DNA from: Desulfobacterales bacterium
GTDB taxonomy: Bacteria > Desulfobacterota > Desulfobacteria > Desulfobacterales > Desulfobacteraceae
Assembly (NCBI GenBank): GCA_022361315.1
Contig: JAKSBB010000409.1
Coordinates: forward strand, 1 to 5,607
Length of the DNA: 5,607 bases
Reading direction: 5' to 3'
The translations under genes were made by a program, and so were the position numbers. Of this stretch, positions 1 through 5,607 are shown piece after piece (within the stretch, counting starts at the first letter, position 1; each line of letters begins with the position of its first letter). Below the pieces are notes generated by a model that saw only the letters and a list, made by a program, of their open reading frames with translations, was not told where the DNA came from and did no database searches.

Positions 1-933
1 ATATCAAATTGCCTCAGCCGGCAGAACATCCTGGTGATTGACGGTGCCCTGGGCACGGAACTGGAACGCCGGGGCTGTGATCTCAAAGACCCCATCTGGT
101 CCGCCCGCCTGCTGGCGGAATCCCCGGAAACCATTGCTGCCGTCCACACGGATTATCTGAAGGCCGGGGCGGACTGTCTCATCACCGCATCCTACCAGGC
201 CAGCTACGAAGGCTTCAGGGCCCGGGGATTCAGTGACGGGGAGGCGGGGGAGCTGATTCGTTCCGCTGTGATTCTGGCCCGGGACTGTGTGGATACCTTC
301 TGGGCGGATTCTGCAAACCGGGAGGGCCGGGTGAAGCCATTGGTTGCCGCCTCTGTGGGACCCTATGGGGCCTATCTTGCGGACGGTTCGGAATTCCGGG
401 GGAATTACGGTCTCAGTGAAGCTGAACTGGCCGCCTTTCACCGCAGACGCCTGGCAACACTGATCGATGCCGGACCGGATCTTCTGGCCCTGGAGACCCT
501 TCCCTGTTTTTCCGAAGCCAGGGCGCTGGTGAATCTGTTGACAGAAGGGCTGAAGATAGAGGCCTGGGTCAGCTTCAGTGCCCGGGACGGCCGGCACATC
601 AACAACGGAGCGCCTGTCCGGGAGTGTGCTGCATGGCTGGACAAAAAATCCTGTGTGGCGGCCGTGGGCATCAACTGTACCGACCCGCAGTATATTCCTT
701 CTCTGATCCATGAGATACGGTCCGCCACGGACAAACCCGTTATTGTCTATCCCAACCGCGGGGGTGTCTGGGATGCCTCTGCCAAAACCTGGCTGATGGA
801 TCACGGCCTGCCCACATTTGACCGCATGGCCGGCCGTTGGCTTGAGGCCGGCGCCAGCCTCATCGGCGGCTGCTGCCAAACCGGGCCTGCCGATATCCGG
901 GCCGTGGCGGACAGACTCAAACAGCCGCTCTAA
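1..933 (+). CDS. mmuM: Homocysteine S-methyltransferase, MmuM type (5' end outside window)
   Basis: This enzyme class methylates L-homocysteine to methionine in the cytoplasm, using S-methylmethionine or S-adenosylmethionine as donor. The frame is open from base 1, with 310 sense codons before the TAA at 931. The N-terminal barrel motif DGALGTELERRG starts at codon 14. ITASYQAS, ASVGPYGAYLADGSE and ALETLPCFSEA follow in the order expected for the family. The zinc-thiolate ligands are all present: Cys in GINC (codon 226, bases 676-678) and the CysCys pair in GGCC (codons 291-292, bases 871-876). A GTG at 34 could be called as a start, but it would remove the strand leading into the DGA motif. 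By comparison with the E. coli protein as I remember it (about 310 residues), the true start is probably only some five to ten codons upstream of the window. No frameshift is seen. The methyl donor cannot be decided from sequence. The enzyme class is secure. Confidence 0.93.
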   Translation: MSNCLSRQNILVIDGALGTELERRGCDLKDPIWSARLLAESPETIAAVHTDYLKAGADCLITASYQASYEGFRARGFSDGEAGELIRSAVILARDCVDTFWADSANREGRVKPLVAASVGPYGAYLADGSEFRGNYGLSEAELAAFHRRRLATLIDAGPDLLALETLPCFSEARALVNLLTEGLKIEAWVSFSARDGRHINNGAPVRECAAWLDKKSCVAAVGINCTDPQYIPSLIHEIRSATDKPVIVYPNRGGVWDASAKTWLMDHGLPTFDRMAGRWLEAGASLIGGCCQTGPADIRAVADRLKQPL

Positions 934-965
934 CATCTGTTGTTTCAATCCGGTAAAATATACAG

Positions 966-987
966 TTTCCGGCTTGAATCCCGGAAA
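966..987. repeat. Short inverted repeat downstream of mmuM
   Basis: TTTCCGG (966-972) and CCGGAAA (981-987) are perfect 7-base inverted arms around an 8-base loop, 33 bases after the mmuM stop codon. On the + strand the stem is followed by A residues rather than a T run, so it does not look like a normal intrinsic terminator. It could be a weak RNA hairpin at the 3' end of the mmuM transcript or a protein-binding site. It could also be chance. Confidence 0.3.
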
Positions 988-997
988 AAAAGCGCGT

Positions 998-1013
998 ATC
1001 TTCACCGGAAGAT
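998..1013. repeat. Small perfect hairpin in the leader of the exporter gene
   Basis: ATCTTC (998-1003) and GAAGAT (1008-1013) form a 6-bp stem with a 4-base loop, ACCG. The sequence after it is CCTTTAAATAA, which contains only a three-T run, so termination would be inefficient at best. It lies 38 bases before the start codon of the LysE-type gene and 10 bases after the preceding inverted repeat. A role as a leader hairpin or partial terminator separating mmuM from the exporter is possible but unproven. Confidence 0.25.
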
Positions 1014-1038
1014 CCTTTAAATAAGGAACAACCGAATC

Positions 1039-1044
1039 AGGGAG
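1039..1044 (+). promoter_or_regulatory. Ribosome binding site of the LysE-type exporter
   Basis: AGGGAG lies 7 bases before the ATG at 1052, a good Shine-Dalgarno match and spacing. It supports this ATG as the start. Confidence 0.65.
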
Positions 1045-1051
1045 ATAGGTT

Positions 1052-1678
1052 ATGAACCTGCTGTCCATCCTTATCAGCGTCGCGTCCATATGGGCACTGG
1101 CCGTGGTCACCCCCGGCCCCAACTTTTTTATCACGGCCCGGACAACGGTGAAGGAATCTCGGTTTGCGGGGTTTTTCGTGGTGCTGGGCAATTGCACCGG
1201 CACGGCTGTCTGGTCTGCGGCCGGTTTTTTCGGGATTACCGCTGTCTTTGCCATGGCCCCCTGGCTGTATACCACCCTGAAAATTGCCGGGGGCAGCTAT
1301 CTGATTTATCTGGGTCTGATGATGATCCGCCGTTCCCGGCAAACGGATTCGGGCCAAGGCATGGGTGCCTCTGCCGTTCAGAGCAGATTTGCCGCCTGGC
1401 GGAGCGGGGTGATCACCAATCTGTCCAATCCAAAAACCGCTATGTTCGTCACCAGTCTTTTTGCCTCGGTGCTGCCGGAATCCCCGGCCCCTGAACTGGG
1501 TATGGCGATTATCTCCCTGATGGTGGCCATTTCGTTTATCTGGTACGCTTTCGTGGTGTTGATCTTTTCTTCCCGGGGCTTTAAAGCCTGTTACACCCGG
1601 TTGCAGGGCTGGCTGGAAGGGCTTGCCGGTGTTATTTTTATCGGGTTTGGTGCAAAGTTGATTTTACAGGACAAGTAA
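1052..1678 (+). CDS. LysE/RhtB-family amino-acid exporter
   Basis: This is a 208-residue inner-membrane protein of the LysE/RhtB/LeuE exporter superfamily, which exports amino acids or related small metabolites, driven by the proton motive force. The length is typical. Family hallmarks are visible. A first hydrophobic helix runs into TPGPN (residues 20-24). A glycine-containing second helix follows (about 39-66). AGGSYLIYLG (79-88) ends the third helix. A polar loop (about 93-115) leads to GVITNLSNPK (119-128), then to further hydrophobic segments at about 129-143, 149-173 and 187-205. The ATG has a good ribosome binding site 7 bases upstream. The gene follows mmuM by 118 bases and precedes the large ATP-grasp fusion by 38 bases, so cotranscription with the fusion is likely. 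Lysine, threonine, homoserine, leucine and cysteine exporters all share these motifs, so the substrate is unknown. Proximity to a methionine-forming enzyme is only a hint towards sulfur amino acids. Confidence 0.92.
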   Translation: MNLLSILISVASIWALAVVTPGPNFFITARTTVKESRFAGFFVVLGNCTGTAVWSAAGFFGITAVFAMAPWLYTTLKIAGGSYLIYLGLMMIRRSRQTDSGQGMGASAVQSRFAAWRSGVITNLSNPKTAMFVTSLFASVLPESPAPELGMAIISLMVAISFIWYAFVVLIFSSRGFKACYTRLQGWLEGLAGVIFIGFGAKLILQDK

Positions 1679-1701
1679 GCCATCCAGTAACAGGTCAAAA
1701 A

Positions 1702-1708
1702 AAGGAAG
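1702..1708 (+). promoter_or_regulatory. Ribosome binding site of the receiver/ATP-grasp fusion
   Basis: AAGGAAG lies 8 bases before the ATG at 1717. A second ATG follows at 1720. The spacing favours the first, and the protein would differ by one residue only. Confidence 0.6.
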
Positions 1709-1716
1709 CCACCATC

Positions 1717-4713
1717 ATGATGACAGAACGACCGGCTGACCCCTCCCCGGTAAAAACTGGGGAACAATCCTCCCGCTTTAAACTCTTTCACAAACTGATG
1801 TCCCGAAAGGTGCGTCACATCCTCCTCATATCCACCTCTTACGAGGCCTGGATCATGGAGGAGGACTGCCGGCTGTCCGAGCAGATCATCAACGAGTACC
1901 GCGGCCTGAACCTGAGCCGTCCCCCTCAGTTGACCTGGGTGTCATCCACCGAAATGGCCGTGGAAAAGATCGGGTCCCGGTCCTTTGATCTGGTCATCGT
2001 CATTTCCCGGGCCGTGGATGAAGCCGCCTATGGCACGGGGGAGCAGATCAAGGCCAGGGTTCCCAGCATGCCGGTGATCCTGTTGACCCACCAGGAGGTG
2101 CTGCCCGAAGCCGGTGTACGGCTGGCCACCAGCTCTGCCGGTATTGACCGGATCTTCTACTGGTCCGGGGATGCCGGTATCCTGCTGGCCATCATCAAAC
2201 ATGTGGAAGACCGCATGAATGTGGGACCGGACACGGCCTGCGCAGGCATCCGGGTGATTATTGTGGTGGAGGACTCGCCGTTTTACCGGTCTGTCATTCT
2301 TCCGGCCCTGTACAGGGAACTGGTCACCGAAACCCAGGCCCTGATCGAAGACAGTCTGAATGAGGAACACCGGATTCTTTCCATGCGGGCCCGGCCCAAG
2401 ATTCTGCTGGCCGGATCCTACGAGCAGGCGATGGAGATTTATGAGACCTACAAACCTTACGTGCTGGGAGTCATTTCAGATGTACGGTTTCCCAAAAACA
2501 GCCGTCTGGACGGTGAGGCCGGGCTCAAACTGCTTCGGTACATCAAGTCCGACCGGTTTGATATCCCATTGCTTCTGGCCAGTTCCGAACCTGAAAATGC
2601 CGAGCCTGCCGCCCGCGTCCCCGCAGTATTTATAGATAAAAATGCCTCCCGGCTTCAGGAACGGATCGCCGGGTTCTTAATGGACTATCTCGGGTTCGGC
2701 CCCTTTGTTTTCCGGGAACCGGACGGTACCGTCATTCAAAAGGCGTCGGATCTTTTTGAGTTGGAACAGGGGCTTGGAACCATCTCCGAAGCCTCCTTTG
2801 TGCACCATTGCCGTCAGAATGATTTTTCCCGATGGCTGTTTTCACTGGCAGAGGTGGAGCTGGCCAACCAGTTGCGTCCGGTTCGGGGCACGGATTTCGA
2901 CAGTGTTGAGACCCACCGGCAGCATCTCATGGAATTGATTCGGGAAAAACGCCGGGAACGTCTCAAAGGGGTGGTGGTGGACTTTGACAAGCACCGGTTT
3001 GATCCGGAAACCGGCTTCCTTAAGACCGGCAAGGGATCACTCGGCGGGAAGGCCAGGGGGCAGGCATTCATCTCCTGGATCATCAGCCGGTCCGGGGCCC
3101 ACTTCCAATCCTTTGAGGGGATTTCCGTCATGGTGCCCCAGACCCTGGTGATCACCACGGAAGGATTTGACGAATTCATCCGTTTGAATGGGTTGGGGGA
3201 CCTGATGCACAGGGCGCTGGGGCATGAGAAACTTTCGGATGAAGACATCGCCGAACGGTTCATGGATGCCGAATTTCCGGAAAGTCTGAAATGCCGGCTG
3301 ATAACCTTTCTTAAAAGCGTGCATTATCCCCTGGCTGTCCGGTCTTCAAGTCTGCTGGAAGATGCCAGGTTCAAACCATACGCCGGTCTTTATAAAACCT
3401 TTTTCGTGCCCAATGACGATGCGGATACGGATTGTCGAATTCTTCAGCTCATGGAGGCGGTAAAGATGGTCTGGGCCTCAACCTTCTACAGGGCGCCCCG
3501 GGCCTTCACCCGCCGGGTGGGCAACCGGATGGAGAGCGAAAAGATGGCCGTCATCATCCAGCAGGTGGTGGGCAGCCGCTACGGTGACCATTTTTACCCG
3601 GCAGTATCGGGTGTGGCCCAGTCAAAGAACTACTATCCCTTCTCCCGGATGACGCCGGAGGACGGCATTGTCAACATCGCCATGGGGCTTGGCAAGGCCG
3701 TGATGGAAGGGGAGAACAACCTGCGGTTCTGCCCCAGGTATCCGGAAATATTGCCCCAGCGCTCCACGGTCCGGGATCTCCTTGAAAATGCCCAGCAGTA
3801 TTTCTACGCTCTGAAAATGGGGGACCCCACCTGCAGCCTCGGGGTGAATGATGCCGCGACCCTGGTGCGCCGGGATCTCCACGAAGCCAAGGACGAACAC
3901 CCCGTCCGGGTGCTCTCCTCCACCTACTTTCCTGCGGATGACCGGATCCGCGATACCTGGTCACCGAAGGGCTTCCCGGTATTGACCTTTGCCTCCCTGC
4001 TGAAGTACAAAAGCCTGCCTGTGGCGGAAATCATCCGGGAGCTTCTCGAACTCGGGAGCCGGGAACTGGGATGTCCCGTTGAGATCGAGTTTGCCCTGGA
4101 CCTGTCTCCGGATGCGTCGGAGAAGGCACGGTTCGCCGTACTGCAGATCCGCCCCATGAGCGCCCGGGAGGAGATGCTGGATGTGACCATAACTGAGGAG
4201 GATACATCCCGGGCCTTCTGCATATCCCACATGGCCCTGGGCAATACGGTGAGTACGGATATGGCGGATATCATCTACGTGAAGCCCGAGACCTTTGATC
4301 CGTCTAAAACCGTGGACATTGTCCCTGAAATTGCCGACATCAACAGGACATTATCCAAAACGGAGCGCAAGTATATCCTCATCGGCCCGGGACGCTGGGG
4401 AACTGCCGACCGCTGGCTGGGCATCCCGGTGACATGGGGGGATATCAGTGGTGTCGGAGCCATCGTGGAAACCGTTCATCCGGAGATTCAGGCCGATCCC
4501 TCCCAGGGGTCACACTTCTTTCATAATATCACTGCCCTGGGAATCAATTATTTTAACACCGGGCATCACAGCGGGGATTTAATGAATATATCCCGTCTGA
4601 CCGGGGTTGAGAAAATACATGAGACCGCCCATGTGGTCCATGTGAGAACCCCCAAGGCGGTGCTGCTGAAAGTGGACGGCCGGAACGGCAACGGAATTAT
4701 CAGAGAAATTTAA
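1717..4713 (+). CDS. Receiver-like domains fused to a PEP-synthase-type ATP-grasp domain (PEP/pyruvate-binding domain protein)
   Basis: A 998-residue, apparently soluble protein with no signal peptide or membrane segment. Residues 33-165 resemble a receiver fold but lack the acidic pair, phospho-acceptor Asp and conserved Lys, so this domain is degenerate. Residues 178-325 form a second receiver with the needed residues: Glu185/Asp186, Asp255 in ISDVRFP, Ser289/Ser290 and Lys308. A long insertion (about 201-227) separates its first helix from the next strand. Residues 330-430 are a linker containing NDFSRWLFSLAEVELA. Residues 436-815 match the PEP synthase/PPDK nucleotide-binding domain: GKGSLGGKARG (438-448), VPQTLVITT (473-481), VRSSSLLEDA (541-550), YAGLYKTFF (555-563), SGVAQ (631-635), GLGKAVMEG (657-665), and EIEFALD with LQIRPM (789-795, 809-814). 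The conserved tail has ILIGPGRWGTADRWLGIPV (887-905) and GSHFFHN (931-937). I find no phosphohistidine (GGxxxHxA) domain and no PEP/pyruvate barrel. It therefore cannot be a complete PEP synthase, although automatic annotation often says so. Its reaction and acceptor are unknown. It probably shares a transcript with the exporter upstream. Confidence 0.9.
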   Translation: MMTERPADPSPVKTGEQSSRFKLFHKLMSRKVRHILLISTSYEAWIMEEDCRLSEQIINEYRGLNLSRPPQLTWVSSTEMAVEKIGSRSFDLVIVISRAVDEAAYGTGEQIKARVPSMPVILLTHQEVLPEAGVRLATSSAGIDRIFYWSGDAGILLAIIKHVEDRMNVGPDTACAGIRVIIVVEDSPFYRSVILPALYRELVTETQALIEDSLNEEHRILSMRARPKILLAGSYEQAMEIYETYKPYVLGVISDVRFPKNSRLDGEAGLKLLRYIKSDRFDIPLLLASSEPENAEPAARVPAVFIDKNASRLQERIAGFLMDYLGFGPFVFREPDGTVIQKASDLFELEQGLGTISEASFVHHCRQNDFSRWLFSLAEVELANQLRPVRGTDFDSVETHRQHLMELIREKRRERLKGVVVDFDKHRFDPETGFLKTGKGSLGGKARGQAFISWIISRSGAHFQSFEGISVMVPQTLVITTEGFDEFIRLNGLGDLMHRALGHEKLSDEDIAERFMDAEFPESLKCRLITFLKSVHYPLAVRSSSLLEDARFKPYAGLYKTFFVPNDDADTDCRILQLMEAVKMVWASTFYRAPRAFTRRVGNRMESEKMAVIIQQVVGSRYGDHFYPAVSGVAQSKNYYPFSRMTPEDGIVNIAMGLGKAVMEGENNLRFCPRYPEILPQRSTVRDLLENAQQYFYALKMGDPTCSLGVNDAATLVRRDLHEAKDEHPVRVLSSTYFPADDRIRDTWSPKGFPVLTFASLLKYKSLPVAEIIRELLELGSRELGCPVEIEFALDLSPDASEKARFAVLQIRPMSAREEMLDVTITEEDTSRAFCISHMALGNTVSTDMADIIYVKPETFDPSKTVDIVPEIADINRTLSKTERKYILIGPGRWGTADRWLGIPVTWGDISGVGAIVETVHPEIQADPSQGSHFFHNITALGINYFNTGHHSGDLMNISRLTGVEKIHETAHVVHVRTPKAVLLKVDGRNGNGIIREI

Positions 4714-5426
4714 GAGGCGGGGGAGGAATCGTCCGGGGGCATATCCCCAGAAGCCGTGTCGCCAGGAGTCGTGTCTCCAGGCGACAAGTCGCCGTAGTAT
4801 TCCCGGCTGCAATCCGGACAGATGCTGTGTGAGATAAGGGCGTCGGTGTGGGTCTGGATATAGGCTTCCAGACGGTTCCAGATCCCCTTGTCATCCCTGA
4901 CTTTTTTACAGGCCGCACATACGGGAAGAATACCTTTGAGGGTTTTGATTTCCTTTAGGGCAGCCTCAAGTGCGATATTTCGTTCTGTAAGTTCCCGGGT
5001 CAGGGCGGCGTTGTTTTCCCGGAGACGCTGGCGCTCAAGGGCACGCTCAATGCTGCGGAGTATGACATCCGGGCTGTCCAGGGGTTTGGTCAGATAGTCA
5101 AAGGCACCGTTGTCCCGGAGGGCGTCAACTGCGGTGTCCAGGGAGGCGAATCCGGTCAGGAAAATAAATTCCACCCGGCTGTTCTGGGGCCGCAGGGCTT
5201 TCATGAGTTCAAGGCCGTCCATTTCCGGCATGCGGATATCACTGACCACCAGGTCAAATTGGTCGGTCCGGAAGGTTTCCAGCGCCTCTTTCCCGTTGCC
5301 GGCTGTGGCCACCCTGTATCCTTCACGCCGGAGAAGCATCTCCAGGGTTGCGAGGATATCCGGCTCATCATCCACCAAAAGAATGCGGACGGCTTTTGTT
5401 CTTTTCATTTTATGAAATCTGTCCAT
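4710..5426 (-). CDS. Response regulator: receiver, coiled coil and paired-CxxC output module
   Basis: A 238-residue cytoplasmic two-component regulator. The receiver (about 13-131) is complete: Asp19/Asp20 in LLVDDE, phospho-acceptor Asp63 in VSDIRMPEMDG, Thr91 in FLTGFAS, Tyr111 and Lys114 in LTKPLD. A charged helical segment, probably a coiled coil, spans about 122-165. Next comes LPVCAACKKVRDDKG (168-181) and then SHSICPDCSREYY (199-211). Cys170/Cys173 and Cys203/Cys206 form two CxxC pairs able to hold a metal such as zinc. I recognise this as a recurrent C-terminal module of regulators in delta-proteobacteria. I know of no defined function, and there is no helix-turn-helix, so direct DNA binding is doubtful. 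An acidic pentapeptide-repeat tail ends the protein. A TGA directly precedes the first ATG (5424-5426), which therefore is the longest possible start. GGA and AAGG lie just upstream of it. Met7 is an alternative start but has a poorer ribosome binding site. The stop overlaps the convergent gene's stop. Confidence 0.92.
   Translation of the reverse strand: MDRFHKMKRTKAVRILLVDDEPDILATLEMLLRREGYRVATAGNGKEALETFRTDQFDLVVSDIRMPEMDGLELMKALRPQNSRVEFIFLTGFASLDTAVDALRDNGAFDYLTKPLDSPDVILRSIERALERQRLRENNAALTRELTERNIALEAALKEIKTLKGILPVCAACKKVRDDKGIWNRLEAYIQTHTDALISHSICPDCSREYYGDLSPGDTTPGDTASGDMPPDDSSPAS
4725..4799 (-). repeat. 15-base tandem repeat encoding a pentapeptide repeat at the regulator's C terminus
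   Basis: Read on the - strand, five consecutive 15-base units encode YYGDL, SPGDT, TPGDT, ASGDM and PPDDS (residues 210-234). The + strand units CGTGTCGCCAGGAGT (4755-4769) and CGTGTCTCCAGGCGA (4770-4784) are most alike. CATATCCCCAGAAGC (4740-4754) and CAAGTCGCCGTAGTA (4785-4799) are diverged copies. The GD or DD pair keeps its place in every unit. The outermost units are weak, so the true repeat may be three or four copies. It looks like recent in-frame slippage or duplication that extended a disordered acidic tail. Confidence 0.65.
4736..4786. other. Pair of hairpins in the convergent 3' region
   Basis: Two stem-loops follow the stop codon of the ATP-grasp fusion. The smaller is GGGG (4736-4739) with CCCC (4745-4748) around a 5-base loop. 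The larger pairs TGTCGCC (4757-4763) with GGCGACA (4780-4786) and GGAG (4765-4768) with CTCC (4775-4778). It has one A/A mismatch and a 6-base loop, giving 11 base pairs. Neither is followed by a T run on either strand, so they are not classical intrinsic terminators. They lie 23-73 bases past the + gene stop and inside the coding tail of the convergent regulator. They could protect the + transcript's 3' end or slow polymerase. The larger one may simply be a by-product of the 15-base repeat. Confidence 0.4.
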
Positions 5427-5607
5427 TCACCTTATTCCAGGCTTTCATATGCGATACGTGTTACGGCCAATCCTGTATTGTAACGCAAATGTTCCAAAAA
5501 ATGATATAGTTTTTCAGGAAAGGGAACAAAATTTTTGGGGTGGAACGGACGCAGTTCAGCACAGGACGGTTTTCATTGGACCGCAATATCCCTGTGGCTG
5601 AAACGAT
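5427..5607. other. AT-richer non-coding stretch upstream of the response regulator
   Basis: These 181 bases, especially 5477-5540, are clearly AT-richer than the rest of the window, as expected for a promoter region. On the - strand TACAAT (the + strand bases 5477-5482) is a fair -10-like hexamer about 50 bases before the regulator's ATG, but no good -35 box sits at the right distance. GTTAC (5460-5464) and GTAAC (5480-5484) form 5-base inverted arms flanking that region and could be an operator. On the + strand a frame is open from 5510 to the window end, with a GTG at 5540 and a TTG at 5576, the latter preceded by AGGAC. This may be the start of a divergent gene, but too little is present to call one. 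Confidence 0.4.

Noticed and set aside
34..36. GTG as the start codon of mmuM
   Set aside because: The frame is open to base 1, and the upstream codons (SRQNILV) fit the N-terminal strand of the family, so the true start is outside the window.
4..1275. A 423-codon open frame on the - strand across mmuM and the exporter
   Set aside because: It lies antisense to two genes with clear family motifs, shows no recognisable motif itself, and is rich in G, P, Q and R as expected for a shadow frame in GC-biased DNA.
2814..3263. A 149-codon - strand open frame inside the large fusion gene
   Set aside because: It overlaps the ATP-grasp and linker coding region, is serine- and arginine-rich, and has no recognisable motif.
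1717..4713. Calling the large protein a full phosphoenolpyruvate synthase or pyruvate phosphate dikinase
   Set aside because: Only the nucleotide-binding part is present. No phosphohistidine motif and no PEP/pyruvate barrel motifs could be found in the remaining residues.
5483..5497. A sigma-54 type promoter (TTGGAACATTTGCGT on the - strand)
   Set aside because: The GG and GC elements are separated by 7 bases instead of the required 10.
5464..5607. A - strand frame of 48 codons open from the window end, as the 3' end of another gene
   Set aside because: The AT-rich part encodes an unremarkable hydrophobic string with no family motif. A short frame without a stop is not enough evidence, although the window edge prevents a firm exclusion.
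1..5607. tRNA or rRNA genes, CRISPR arrays, transposases, or integration sites
   Set aside because: I looked for CCA-ended cloverleaf sequence, regularly spaced repeats and transposase motifs, and saw none. The only tandem repeat is the coding 15-base repeat near 4755.

Overview
The window is a compact, moderately GC-rich bacterial segment with three genes on the + strand followed by one on the - strand. Two proteins suggest an anaerobic Desulfobacterota (delta-proteobacterial) genome. One is a very large REC-like/PEP-synthase-type ATP-grasp fusion. The other is a response regulator ending in a paired-CxxC module that I associate with sulfate-reducer-type genomes. This taxonomic guess rests on recalled family distribution, not on a search.

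Layout. Bases 1-933 hold a homocysteine S-methyltransferase (MmuM type) whose 5' end lies outside the window. A 118-base gap with two small inverted repeats follows. Bases 1052-1678 encode a LysE/RhtB-type amino-acid exporter. After only 38 bases, with a clear ribosome binding site, a 998-residue protein begins (1717-4713). It carries two receiver-like domains, a conserved linker, a PEP-synthase/PPDK-type ATP-grasp domain and a conserved C-terminal block. It has no recognisable phosphohistidine domain or PEP/pyruvate barrel. Its stop codon overlaps, in the four bases TTAA, the stop codon of a convergent response-regulator gene (5426-4710, - strand). The last 181 bases are an AT-richer non-coding stretch upstream of that regulator.

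How the genes may work together. The exporter and the large fusion are probably cotranscribed. The methyltransferase could be part of the same unit or a separate one, because the gap is longer and no convincing terminator is visible. Methionine synthesis next to an amino-acid exporter suggests amino-acid homeostasis, but the exporter's substrate cannot be read from sequence. The most interesting element is the large fusion. It joins a phosphorylatable-looking receiver to an ATP-grasp phosphotransferase module that lacks the rest of the PEP synthase machine, and it sits tail to tail with a second receiver protein. No histidine kinase is visible in the window. No tRNA, rRNA, CRISPR array, transposase or integration site was seen.
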